Source: Lycocorax pyrrhopterus obiensis
Taxonomy: Eukaryota > Chordata > Aves > Passeriformes > Paradisaeidae
Direction of reading: 5' to 3'
Assembly: GCA_014706295.1 (NCBI GenBank)
Contig: JACSVZ010000001.1
Location: forward strand, 115,579,111 to 115,643,110
Length of the DNA: 64,000 bases
Shown here in pieces: positions 10,928 through 22,820 of the stretch (within the stretch, counting starts at the first letter, position 1; each line of letters opens with the position of its first letter). The notes beneath the pieces were generated by a model. It did not search any database. It worked only from the letters and a program-made list of their open reading frames with translations, and was not told where the DNA came from. Made by a program: the position numbers and the translations under genes.

Positions 10928-13900
10928 AGCTTGATGATGAAAGAGACATTTCACACTGACTTTGATGATTTCAAACAGAGCCCAGGGCTCATCAGCACAT
11001 CCTTAGGCTGCGATGGATGTGTGCAGTCAAGGATATTGTCACCTTATCAATGGAATGAGGAGGGACATTAGACGTGAGAACATGTCAGTCTGAATCGACT
11101 TGAAAATATCTTGTTTCGGGACAAGCTGTAAAGTGATTATTCATTTTAGATAGAAGTAGCTGCAGATTTATCCTTGTCTTCTTTTTCCTAAAAATGATCA
11201 ATAATAAGATTTTTCTAAGCTGCCCCAATAACTGAGAATCTTTATCCTTTGTGAGATATCTCTAATTGAGTCCATAAAGCTTTTTAATGTGTGCAGAGTG
11301 CTAAATCAGGATTGCCTTAGACCTCACTCTGATTTGCAAATTAAAAACAAATAAAAAAATAAACCCTTCCATGTTCTTTGCCTAATATATTTCAATATTT
11401 CCCCCTTTAATTAAAAAATGCTTTATTCAAATGGAAGCTCTGTACTTATAACTGGAGACTGTGATGTTGTATGATGACCACGCAAGGAAAATGCTTTATG
11501 TTAAAAAATGAATATTTTTCCACCATCTGCCACTTGGAGCTGTATGTAAAGAATGATGGACAACCTTTAGAAGATGAGGATTCTTTCCTATTGCATTCAC
11601 ACCTAGACAGCCATGCCTTTTAGTTCTGGACACAGATCCCCAGTGCTGTGTCATAATAAATTAATCTCCTGTTTCAGAGAGGATTTAAAAGACTTCAGTG
11701 AGTTTTATTTAAATGAATCCTGCCGATGTAAAACTTGTCTATTTTTTTTTTTCACCTTCAGCAGTTCTTGAGGTGCTAAAGGACAAGAAGGGGTCAGAAT
11801 CTGAAAGAATTCAAGAAGAAAATTTGTTGAAATTTCCAAATATTTAGCCAAGATTATAATTATTGATGGAATCGAGGATTGATCATTTGCTTTTGAGATA
11901 ATTGGTTCAAATCCAATCCACGGTGCTCAGTTGCAGGTACAGAGGTGTGGACGTGTGTGTGAGTCTTGGGAAGTCAAGTTATTCACCTAAAATTCAACCT
12001 GGACAGACATCTGGGGCCACAAGCTAATACTGTCTAAACTGTTGATACTCCTATAATTAAATAGGTCACCGATTTGCTTTATTTTTATCCTTAGTGAGAT
12101 TTTATCAATATTGCTGGTATAATTAAGGTATAAGGAGTTTTCCTTCAAGTGTAGTCATCAAAACTGTTTCCAGTTCAATCTCTGTTGAAATATCTTATTT
12201 CTTTCCTGTTTTTGTTTTACTTCAAAGGGTTTGAGTTGCTAGCTCAGATTAGCGAGAAGAAGAGTTAAAATAAAACCAACAAAAAACCCTACAGAAAAGC
12301 AGAAAATGAAACTCCTTCAAGAAAATGATTTTTTCAGAGAAATAATTACTCCAGGTTCTGAGGTGAATATTTTGACTTTTGGCTGATTCTTTTACCTGAA
12401 CTCTGAACTCATTGCTAATGAGAAACTGGGGTCAGCCATTCCCTAACCTCAACCAGAACAAGCAAGCCTGAAGTTTCTACTTAAATAGATAATCTCTGAT
12501 TTATTAGGGAGTGTGGACTGATAAATTTTGAGAGGGAATTTCCAACATTACTTGTTCCGTAGCTCTGGGTGATTTATAAAGTCACTTTATTTTGTGAGTT
12601 TAGAAAACTCATATTTCAACTGTGGATTTTTTTTTCCTTTCTCACTTGCTTGCTACAGATATGCTGAAATAAAAATGTGTCCACAGCTAAATTAAATGTG
12701 TTTAGTATAAAGGGAGTAGCCTGATGGTTTCTTCATTGCAGAAGCAAGATGATTAACAGATTGGAATTTTGAAACATTCTCTTCATCTCAAGCTTAAAGA
12801 GATTTTAACATTTAATAAAAGTAATAAAAAGCTATCTAAATGGGAATCAATTGCCAACATTTCATTATAGCAAATATTTTCTATTCAGAAAGTGACTCCC
12901 AGCATTGCCATAATATTTAAGGGCTGTGGAAAATGGAGTGTTGTGTTGGCAACATTTGAAAATTGCATAAAAGAGAAGACTGAGGAGGATTTCCAAAACC
13001 TCCACAAACCAGGACAGTTTAACAATCAGTATATGAGGTATCTATATCTATCTGTATCATATTCCAATGCTACCATGATACAGAGTGCAGTTCTGGTTGT
13101 GTCTGGTCATACTGGTATTAATTTTCCATTAAAAACAATAAAAAGACATATAATCAAGCCACCAGGAAAAGAGAAAAAAACAAAGGACGTACAGGAAACG
13201 TAATTTTACTTTTGTTTTGTAATAAAATAGATATGCGTACATAATTAAATTGAGATCAATAATTTAAATTTATCAAAAGGAATTATTCTTTTATATGGAA
13301 AACAATCAGCTTGCAACAATCTGTCAGAAGCTGTGATGGAAGTTGAGAAAATAACCTAGTCCCTGTGAACTAAGAATTTAGCATTTCACAAGTGAATTAG
13401 GTGAGCATTTGTGCACTGTGGAAATGAAGGCAGAAGAATTACCCAAAATGGAAAAAAAAAATCTTGAAATAGTGTTTGTTGTATTTCCCTCTGAAGATAC
13501 ATCTCAGGCCTTTATTTTAGACATGGTTCTAGATGGAGTCAAGGCTTTATGAAAAGGTTCCTATTTACTGCACGTTAAGGTATAAATACCAATGTTATGT
13601 TCAGTGTCATAAGCCAGGGGGTATCATATTTTAGATGCTGTTTTATCCATTCGAGTATCCATGTGAATCCTGAGACAATTTTGACACAACTGGTGCAGCA
13701 GTTTTTGGGCTATTTTTAAGGAGCTTGAGAAGGCCTAATAATCTTTAAACTGACAAATATCTTGCCAGGCCTTTGCCCTGGACCAATTATCTTTAGCTAA
13801 AATGCTAATTAGAACTGGTCTGCCTTTCCAAATAGTTCTTGGGAGTATCATCAAGCAATGTTTGAACACCTCAGGAGGAAAACATTGCTTTCCACAGCTA

Positions 13901-16900
13901 AGAAGGAACAAAATGTGAAATGGCTGAAAGATTACTGCAGATGAGGAAACAAATCCAGCTTCTGAGAAAACGAGAGAGACCGAAGTGTTTGCAAATTTTT
14001 CCATATAAAATATATTTATTTTGGCACTGAATTCGGTGTTGACTGACCTACACTAAGCCTGTTTTCACTGCAGGTGCCATCCATGCCAGAAGTGCCTGCA
14101 GAGGGCAATGGGGGGAGCTCTGATGGGACTGGGGTGCCTTGAATGGGTACAGCAGGTGCAGAACAGAGTCCCTCTCACAAAAAAAAGCAACCTGCTGCTG
14201 CTCCTCTTGCTTCAGAGCAGCATTTCATCTCTCTGGAAATCGTGTTCCATCAGGTAAAGGAAATACCGCGCTGGGATTGTCAGCAACGTTCCTTACCGCT
14301 GTTAAGATACCACTTTAGCGGCACATTTGCTCGGAAGAGATAGCAAATAATGAGTGTAAGCTCAAAAAAAACCCAACCATGTGAGTTCCCAGGCAGACAC
14401 CTTCTTTGTACAGCCCCTACGGCAGCGTCCATTTGTTTTTAAGTGGCTCTCAGCTCCTGTGTCCCACTGTGTGAGATGAAACACAGCCAGGGAGCAATCT
14501 CTCCTCTCTCTTACCTCAGGGCAAAGTGGCTGGACTGAGGCTCCGGAGGGAAATGAACCAAGCAGCACATTCTGCTGTACATGTGTGGATAAAATAGACT
14601 GGAAACTGAGGGCACAGTCCAAAATTCCCTATAGGTAATCCTGGAAAATCTCATATCCCTTCTACCATCGCTTCCCAAGGTGGACCAACTGTGGTAGCAC
14701 TTCTGATTTCTCAACCTAAAACAGGGACAAGAAAGCCCTCAAGGGATGGATGCAGAGAATGGCTTTAGCTTTTTTTTAGGGAGAAAAAAACCCACAAACT
14801 CCTCAAGTTCCTGTGGCTGCTTTGGCAACATTTGGAGATAAGGAAGAAACCCCCTCACCTCCCTAAACCCAGCAACGGGGCCTGGTGCAGACAGAAAAGT
14901 CACGCTGACCACTGCTACTACAGCAAAAATGCAAAGAGAGGGAAGTGGTTTGATGTGCATGAGGCGTCTTGAAGCACAAGAAAGGGTTAAGAAAGATATT
15001 ACATAAAAATAAGCTCAAAAATTTTGTTATTGTGACAATTTAGCACTGGCTTTGGTCACCACCTCTCTGGAGCTGAACAAAATGGAACAGCTCCTTCTCT
15101 TTCTGCATCCTAAGGGCATGGTAGGGCAGGGCTTGTTGTTTGTAGGATAATCGTCAAAACGACTTTGCATAACCAGTTGCAGTTAAAAATGATGTGCAAT
15201 ATTTACATCAGGCACTTACATGGAATGTTTTCAGCTTATACTTTGATTGTGGTTTAGGCTGAATCTCAACAGAAGTTTTTAAAGCAGAATTGAACCAACA
15301 TTACATCATCTGCAGCTAAAAAGGAGTTTTACATAGCAGAAAAATGAAAGAGGTGCTTTGGATTCATATATAGCCCACAGAGTTGTTTTGTTTTTTCCTT
15401 AAAAATGTGTGTAAAAAGATAATTCAGCAAATTTCAGTCACATCCGTAATTTGTCTTGCACCACAGAATTTCTAACAAATTCAATGGTATGTGAAATATG
15501 ATAACAGAAAGGCAACCAAACACTTATTGTTGTTCAGTCTAAGGCTCAGGATAGTTTTAATTCTCTCACTTAAATTTACTAAAGTTACAACTGTATTATT
15601 TTTACAGGATATTGTTGGGGTTTTTTTTCCTAATTCATGTATCGTATTAGAATTGAGGTAATCTCCTTATTTTGAATTCTATAATTCCATTAATTTCACA
15701 ATTAAATGAGACACTGTGTGGTAATCTGGTGATTCTGACGCTATCACCCCCACAAAGCTCTACGAAATAAAGTGGGGTTATGGATGTGCTGATCCTGCAA
15801 AATCAAGATGGAAAATGTATAATAAATGTACAGGTCATAAAAAACCAGGAATATTTAGAGTTTCCTGGGCTACCTCCACAGCTGTATAGATTGTATAGAT
15901 TATTTGAAGGAGAGCTGTAGCAGTGCAGTCTGCTGACTCTTGGAAAATCCAGCAAATGTTTTGCAGGAGGCATCAACTGCTCAGCTTTGTGTGTAACGCT
16001 GAACTTTTACGAAATGTGTTATTATTATTAAGGATTAACTACAGCATTACCTTTTAATAGGATCGTAAATCTTTAATTACAGTTCAATACGGTAGCGACT
16101 AAAATTGCTTTTGGAATGAAACATTTTTTTTAAATGGCAAAAATATGACATTTCCTTCAGAAGTAAAGAAATCATAACTTCTTAGGGAAAGGTTAAGGCA
16201 TGCAAAATTCCTGCTGACCTCAAAATTTGCCGGTGTCTGCCCACTGACTAACACAGAATTTACCCAGTCTGCCACTACTATTTTTAATACTTTTAATGTC
16301 CATTAAACTGTCAGGTCTCTCTGTGATTCTTATATTTATATATTTTTTTAAACGCACAGTGATGTCAGCTCTAATTATGTAAGAGATCTCATCCCAGGGA
16401 AGGGGCTTGGCAGGACATCTTTTCCTGCAGTCAAAGATCGAGGCAGGGGAGAAACAACAGATTGGTGAAGAGACAGTTTCCTTCAGGAAACAAGAGGGTC
16501 CACTGAAATTTTGTTAAAAATACAGCTGGAATTTCTTGCCAGTTGAGACGTGAATGCCCATGGCTGTCATTGCAGCTTCAGTTTCAGCTCCAGCTTGGTT
16601 TCTCTGCAGTGACCTTTCCAAATATTTCTCTCCTCAGGCTCTGGGGCTGTGCAAAAGAAGTGACTGTACCCCAGAGACAGGGCTCAAATGCTGTACTGAA
16701 GGGAAAGTTTGTCAATCATGCAAACCTTCAAATTATTGAGTGAATGGATACTTCAGGCATCTCCCAAGTGGATAATTTCTCTGACCAAAGTTTTAATTCT
16801 TGCTGTGTTCAGTTCAGAGGGCAGACATGGGACAAACATCATGGCTGCTCCAGAGAGTCCATGATGCATTTGAATCCTTTCCTGTTTGTTTAATCTTCAA

Positions 16901-17162
16901 CATATTATTTTGCATTGTTTTTCAAACAGCAGCTGACTTTTATATGGGAGCGGTCTCTGGACCATACCCTTGGATCACACCCATGAGAGGAAAGGACATG
17001 CATCCTACCCACTCCTAAACTTCCATTCATGAAATGAAAGAGGAAATCTGTGCAGAAGACAGGGAGTTGCACCAGGAAAATGTGTCCTGAAGAGATGTGT
17101 AAAGAGGTAACACTCCAGTTGCAAGGAAAAGGGAAAAGGGGACACTGCTTTCGCAGCAAATA
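10928..17162. other. Gene-free AT-rich unique sequence
   Basis: Apart from the inverted-repeat arm at 11216-11294, I see no gene or clear transposon. The open frame 12892-13203 begins on GTG and encodes no recognised domain. A small patch at 14265-14336 carries six CpGs, unusual for the surroundings. Around 16020-16110 there are several TAAT/ATTA motifs of the kind found in conserved enhancers, but conservation cannot be judged from one sequence. Confidence 0.45.
11216..11294 (-). repeat. Right arm of the ~80-bp inverted repeat pair
   Basis: Its reverse complement matches 8761-8840 at about 91% identity, with the best-conserved core at 11225-11262. The copy lies about 2.4 kb from its partner, with the minus-strand LTR between them. 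Read in the matching orientation, both arms have an ATG followed by a short frame (roughly 22-23 codons) in which several residues agree, but the frames end quickly and match no protein I know. Sequence beyond the outer end (from 11295) does not match the left flank. Confidence 0.85.
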
Positions 17163-17199
17163 TGGGTTTGACATCAGTTTGACACTGATGTCAAACCCA
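17163..17199. repeat. Perfect 16-bp inverted repeat with 5-nt loop
   Basis: The left arm 'tgggtttgacatcagt' (17163-17178) and right arm 'actgatgtcaaaccca' (17184-17199) are exact reverse complements around the loop 'ttgac'. A single RNA or DNA strand could form a stable 37-nt stem-loop. The loop repeats part of the stem ('tttgac'), which hints at origin by a templated or palindromic duplication. It is shorter than a typical microRNA precursor (about 60-80 nt) and pairing does not continue outward. Confidence 0.9.
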
Positions 17200-17634
17200 G
17201 TGTATCCTTGTTAGAGTGCACAAGGTGGGGAATTCTTTCACACTCACAGATAAACTGGGCAAGGCAAAGTTTCGTGTGTGTTTGGCGAAGTTGCATCACA
17301 ACAGCTTCCGGTTTAAGCAGCTCTTTCTGCTCTGTGTAAGGATAAAAGATCATTGGCAAGCGAGGTTGGTGTTGGTCCCAAAGCTGTTCCACAGGCTGTC
17401 AGTTAAAAGCTAAAATTAAAGTGATATTGCAAGTGAAACTGAATTTGCCTTCTTTGTATGCAAATGGGCCTCACTGACATATTCACATCACAAAGATTTA
17501 CACATCTGATTAATGCACATCTGTACTGTTCTTCTTACCCCTCTCCTGACCCTCTCTTGACTGCTGTTACTGTCCCTATGTCTTTTTTATTTTTTTTTCC
17601 CTTTTTTTTTTAACTGTCTCTGCTTTCCTCTCAG

Positions 17635-17664
17635 TTCTGGGAGTACCAACACAGCATTTCCAAG
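17635..17664 (+). other. Candidate 30-nt microexon (unproven)
   Basis: The segment is preceded by an unusually long pyrimidine-rich tract (about 17545-17632, with two runs of eight to ten T), a branch-point-like 'ttaac' about 22 nt upstream and the acceptor 'tttcctctcag'. It ends in 'AAG' followed by the strong donor 'gtaagg'. The 30 nt keep a reading frame and are open in all three frames; frame one reads FWEYQHSISK. I do not recognise the peptide or host gene. Similar 30-nt splice-site pairs arise by chance (one is at 22833-22862 on the minus strand), so this needs transcript evidence. Confidence 0.25.
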
Positions 17665-18432
17665 GTAAGGTTGCAGTGTTTGTGCAGACAAACAGCAATG
17701 TCACAAGGCTGGGGAGGAGGATGAAATAAAGGTTGCCTAAAACCTCTTAATCTAAAACAGCAAACAGTACGCCACATTAATTAAAGCATTATCATTTGTT
17801 GCAAATCAAAGGAGCGGAATTGCATGACTCAATGGTGCATCATTCAAATTTAGATTTTAAGGGATTTTGTCAGATTTTTTTAAAAAATCTTCAGTTTTAC
17901 CCTGTGTTTTCTGTGCTTAGCTCTGCTTAACTGCAGAATCACCTTCAGTTACTGGCAGATCCAGTGTTGAACACCAGCATATGTTGGGCATACATGCAAA
18001 AAGTTATAATCTAAAAGTTATAACCTGTTCGAGTTTTTGAAGTCTATCTTCACAGCCCATTTCCTTAGGCAGTGCAACTTGTGATTTTGTTTTTTAATGT
18101 ACTGCTTGGAAAAGTACAGGCAGCTTACAGTGACAAACCCCTGCCCCCAACAATCAGAAAGTTTGCATTTTTCTTTTCCTAGAAGGTTGCCAGCTTATTA
18201 GAATAAATTCATGAACGAATGCCACAAATAATTTGCCTAAATTTATGTAAAACTCATATATTAAATTTCAGATTATTTTTTATGTTGTTACCAAGCCTTC
18301 ATAACAGAATAGGCAATTAGTTAAATTTTTTCTTACCTTACACTATCTTCCTGAAAGATTTTTTTTCTAACAAAATATTATTTCTGAAAACAATATGTGG
18401 ATAGCTTTTAGGTGCTTTTTGGGTGTAGGATT

Positions 18433-18447
18433 TGTGTGTGTGTGTGT
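18433..18447. repeat. (TG)7 microsatellite
   Basis: Seven uninterrupted TG dinucleotides and a trailing T. It is a short dinucleotide repeat with no evident function. Confidence 0.9.
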
Positions 18448-21325
18448 TAGTCTCCCTGCTGAATGTACTTATAATGTCAGAGAGACTGAGAGGTGATTTC
18501 TTACTCCATTTCGTCCAGCTATAATTTACCACAGGATTGTAGACGTATGTGAACTATAACATAGGGAAGGAAAAAATAGTATTTCTGGGTAGACTGCATA
18601 AAAGACTACTGACTCAAGCTCTAGGCCTGGTGGAACACATGTCATTTTTTTTTTAATACAGAATTTGGCAGGGCTGTACTTTTTATTTTATTTCTTCATT
18701 AATGTTTTTATTCATGGGAATTAATTGTTCCCCTTGGCACGGATGGCCCCGAAGTCATTGTCCCTCATTTGTGGGTGGAGGGGTGAGTTATTCATCTTGG
18801 TTGTCACAAAGCCTGTTTTATTCCAGTTTTTTTCTCCCATTTTCCAGGCCATACAGCTCTTCCCTCTGCTTTTGTCTTTTTCTGCAAATATCTGAGCCAG
18901 GGAGCTGATGCCCTGTGTCTTCCTAGGGAAGTCCACCTATACTTTCTCTGACACGAAATTAAACCAGACAAAAGTCAAAATTTGGGTCTGGGAAAGACCT
19001 TCCACTGCAAAGTGCTTGTGGCTATGATCTTGCTGTATTTTCTGCAGGATAGGTAATATTTTAAAACTAATCGTCTCTAGAGCCTGGGACCCCATAGGAA
19101 CTCCTCAGTTCTGCTGGATCCCTTGTGTTTCATCCTGCCTAGCCCTCCTTACCAGAGTCCCAATTTATTCCCATATTTTACCAAATTTCTGTCATGACAT
19201 CACTGGGTACATTCCCATGTCCTTCATGGAAAATGAACTGACGTATTGTATGAATGTTTTGGGCTTTATGGTTTGTGTTTTCAGGCACACTGGCTGCACA
19301 AGACTGTGCTGTTGCAGTAGGGGGACACAGCACTTCTATTCCAGATCCAGCCATGGAGAGGTTTCTTTTCCTTCAAAGCAGCTCCTCTTTGAGATCCTTG
19401 GCCACAGGAATTGTGGCAGCAATTGCCTGGCCTCGGGTCTGCTGTGAATGCTCATGCCCTGAAGGGAAAGCAGGCTTTATCCCTGCTCTTCCTGCAAGTC
19501 TCTTCCTCTCAGAGCCTTGGAAGAGAGCACAGCATCTCAGCAGAGCCATCCTAATCAGAAAGAGCCAACAAGTTGCCACTTCATTTGAACTGCCTCTTTT
19601 CACCTGCTTGTTTGGAGGGCACAAATCCCATCAAAACAGAGAATCACTGAGTGGCATCACCATTTTTGCTGGGGTAGGAAGTGGGTTTCTACTCTTTCAG
19701 CAGAAAGCAGAAAAGAGGACACAAACATGCAAACACACACACAGACTCTTATGAGGTTCTTTAGGGAAAGTTGCATTTTTGGGATAGTATTTCCAGACTG
19801 TCTGAGATGTGGTTTAAAGATTATGTCCCTAATTAAAATGCAGCAAATATCCAATCCTCCAGAGCCAATACAACAGTGTAAGGGAAATGTGGCCAGCCTT
19901 CGAAAGAGACTCTCATTCTTTCAGCAACTGATGTAGTTGTGTTGGCAGTGATGAGCACAGACTGAAGAAGGAGCCAAAACCATATGAAAAATATATAAAA
20001 TGACACCCTGCTGTCACATCTCCTCATGATCTCATCTTGATTTCCAAGCCAAGTCAGCCTTTACCTTGTTAGTAGCACTGATAAGGGACACTGATCACGT
20101 TGGCAGGAAGTGGAATTTATGGATAACTAATTGGTGGTGTCATTCCCTCCACCTTCATAGCCCAGATCAGTGCTGCACCTTATCCCTGAAATTCAGTTCG
20201 GGTATTTTGGGTTGCCAGAGGGTGACACAGCACCCAGATCCTGCCCTTAGCACTGATTAACTTTCCCACAGCAGGTTTCACCAGAGAGTCCTATTAATCA
20301 GAGGTGCCCTGCTCAGGTTCTAAACTGGGTAATTAATTTTTCCCTGCCTGCATTACCTTTGTAGTTTCAATTACTTTACAGCTTTTTTCCTCTCTTTTTT
20401 TCTGTTAAAACACGTTTTCCTGAAATGGTGTGCAGTCTGTAATTGCTCTCATACATGAATCCACCTCAAATACATCTGTATTAGAACCAGAAAAATTATG
20501 GACCTCCCAACATTTGTGTAGCCCTTGCAGACACTCTAGGAAATGAAGAATATGTCTGTTTCCTTGGTGATATAACGGCAATTCAAGATATATCATCACT
20601 ATACTTTGAAGTAAATATACCCACATTTTTATGCACTTGAAAATGTATAAGTGCTGCACCTTTTATGGGTCCATTGCCCTCAGCATATGAGCCCCAGAGA
20701 CCTGGAGAAAATCCTTCATGTCTCCACCTAAATTAGTATGTGGAGGGCACTCTGTGATAAGAGAAGGTGCAGACCCCAAATATTTTGTTTTTTCTGGGGC
20801 ACAACACATCTCTTAGCTGCCACAGCTCTTAACTATTCTTATAGCTCTTAGCCATATTCTTTGCTATTACTCCAAAAATAAATTTAACCTGTAGCTTAGT
20901 TCACCAGAGCTATCCAGAAGTGTGGACATAAATTCCAAACAGTCGAATAAAACTTCATGAATTAAATGAGGACAGAGAGCAGAAAGTTTTGATTCAAGGC
21001 TGATACTGTTCAGGTTGCTGCACACATATAATTTCCATCCCTCTGAGAGATTAAAAGGAAGAAATAATAAAAAAAAATGTTGTTAGTAAGCCTATCACTG
21101 AGATCTGTGCCAGGGGAATTTTGATTTGGCACTGCTAACCTGCAGGAAAGGCAGGGGTTCCTGCATTTGCTGTAGCAGTAACAAGGTGAAGCTGCACTCC
21201 TCAATGATGCTCCTCTCCAAACACAAACAATCAATATTCAGGACTGCTGCTCCCTACAGGAGAAGTCCCCAGCAGGAGAAGATGAGGAATGAATTGCTCT
21301 GCCCACATGGATTTTAACACCTTCA

Positions 21326-21406
21326 CCGTGGGACTACGTTGGTTCTGTGCTTTTTACCCTGCGGACACTGCGAGGGAGCTCTCGGATTTGACGGGCTCGG
21401 GTTCGG
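21326..21406. other. Local CpG cluster
   Basis: Eight CpGs fall in about 80 bp, against a background where CpG is rare. It is too small for a standard CpG island. It could be a relic of a GC-rich transposon, a conserved element or a minor promoter. I see no TATA box, exon or open frame of note beside it. Confidence 0.4.
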
Positions 21407-22665
21407 CTTGTGAGGCTGGTTCAGGTGCTGCTGTGAGATCAGCACTGCTGGGGATCCCCAGGTGAACTGGACACTGAATTTTCATGTAGCAGGACAGACC
21501 TTTTTAGCACAGCACCCCACACACAAAACATCAGAGCTGCCAGCACAGGAGGGCACAGGGGCAGGTCTGCAGTGGCCTGACAACATTAAGGGGGGCCAGA
21601 GACCTTCCCTTATCTCATTAACTTCCAGCACTTGGTCAGTGTAAGGAGGAGAGAGCAAAGGGAGAGATGACACATGGAAGGGGAGGAAAAGAGAACAGGT
21701 AACAGAAGAGAAGCAAACATTGTGTTTGCCTTGGGACCTGGAACTGCTTTTCCTGCCTTGTAGAACAAGATGTAAAAGTAACTATTTATGTAATTAAAAT
21801 AATAATATATTGGCGCTTCTCCAGCAAAATGAATTTTCATATCTGGAATGGCGTTCAAATTCCAGCTTGTTTTCAGCACAGATGCAACACAAAATTTGGG
21901 TCCAGTGTGAGTCCTTGAGGGTCTATGTTTTTAGGTCAGCAGCAGTGATTCAAGTGTAGTATTGTGGTTTGTGTGTGCAATGCTGGGTTCTTCCTCTGTC
22001 CCATCCTCCCATCTCCTGGTAGAGCTAAGTAGGAAAAGACTTTGAATCACAGCCCACGTGCTGAGGACAGCTCTTCCATGCACCCTGAACGCTCAGCAGT
22101 GCAGGTATCAGGACCTCAGAAATTGTAGTTTAGGGCATAAGTGCATCCTGTAGGAGCTATTCCATGATCCTCGTTCCTGAGGACAGGAATCATGAAGTGT
22201 GGCTGCAGAAATGCTGAATATTTCTCTGTCCGGGGCTTTGTTCAGTTTTGAAAGATCACCAGACATCACTCCAGCTGGGAGTGCAAAATGGCCAGTCACT
22301 ACAAGTGCTTTTCATACTCGCTTTTCCCACTGTACAAAAATCTAATTTTCCTTAATGTCACGCTGCCAGTACATTATCATCCACTTCTGTGCCCTTTCTG
22401 CTGCTGAAATGGTGAGAAAAGCATGCGGGAGCAGGGAATTGAGTGTGAGTCGAGGGCCAGTGTCTTAATCATTACAATGATCTACTTTTCTGCTTTCCAG
22501 CAAAAAATGAAGAGCAAGAAAATCGAAAGAGACTTCATGGCTTTCTCATTGATTCTGAAACATTTTCTGCTTTTTAACACTGTAGAGTTTATTCTAAACA
22601 TTTGTTAATGTCACGGCTGCAGAAAGGCTCCGCTGAGCCCCCATTCCTCTTTCTTTTTATTGCAG

Positions 22666-22820
22666 ATTAAACACCACAGAGAGCTGCAGGAACTGCACCC
22701 AGCACTTTCCAAAGCGGTTCTCCCACAGCTGTCAGGCTGGGAATGTCCCACTGCTGAAATTCTTGCTTGGCTCAGCAGCCACAGGCAGCTCACAGTTCAC
22801 CTGCCTTTCTCACACTCTTG
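22666..22820 (+). other. Candidate 155-nt exon-like segment (unproven)
   Basis: It is bounded by a good acceptor ('ttctttttattgcag') and a good donor ('TTG' followed by 'gtaaga'), and is GC-richer than its flanks. Two of three frames stay open through the whole 155 nt. One begins IKHHRELQELHPALSK and the other runs LNTTESCRNCTQHFPKRF. I recognise neither. No neighbouring exon with a compatible frame was found. It could be a lncRNA exon, a conserved element or a coincidence of splice motifs in a moderately GC-rich stretch. Confidence 0.18.

Larger units (their letters stand above)
17200..22665. other. Gene-free sequence apart from one microexon-like segment
   Basis: No gene is recognised by its protein. 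Items listed separately are a microexon-like segment (17635-17664), a TG microsatellite (18433-18447) and a CpG patch (21326-21406). Open frames such as 19254-19754 show no domain and no supporting splice or promoter signals. Confidence 0.45.

Noticed and set aside
11880..11930. tRNA pseudogene from a 'ggttcaaatcc' B-box match
   Set aside because: No A box at the right spacing and no acceptor or anticodon stem pairing.
17163..17199. microRNA precursor
   Set aside because: The stem is only 16 bp and pairing does not extend outward to the 60-80 nt usual for a precursor.
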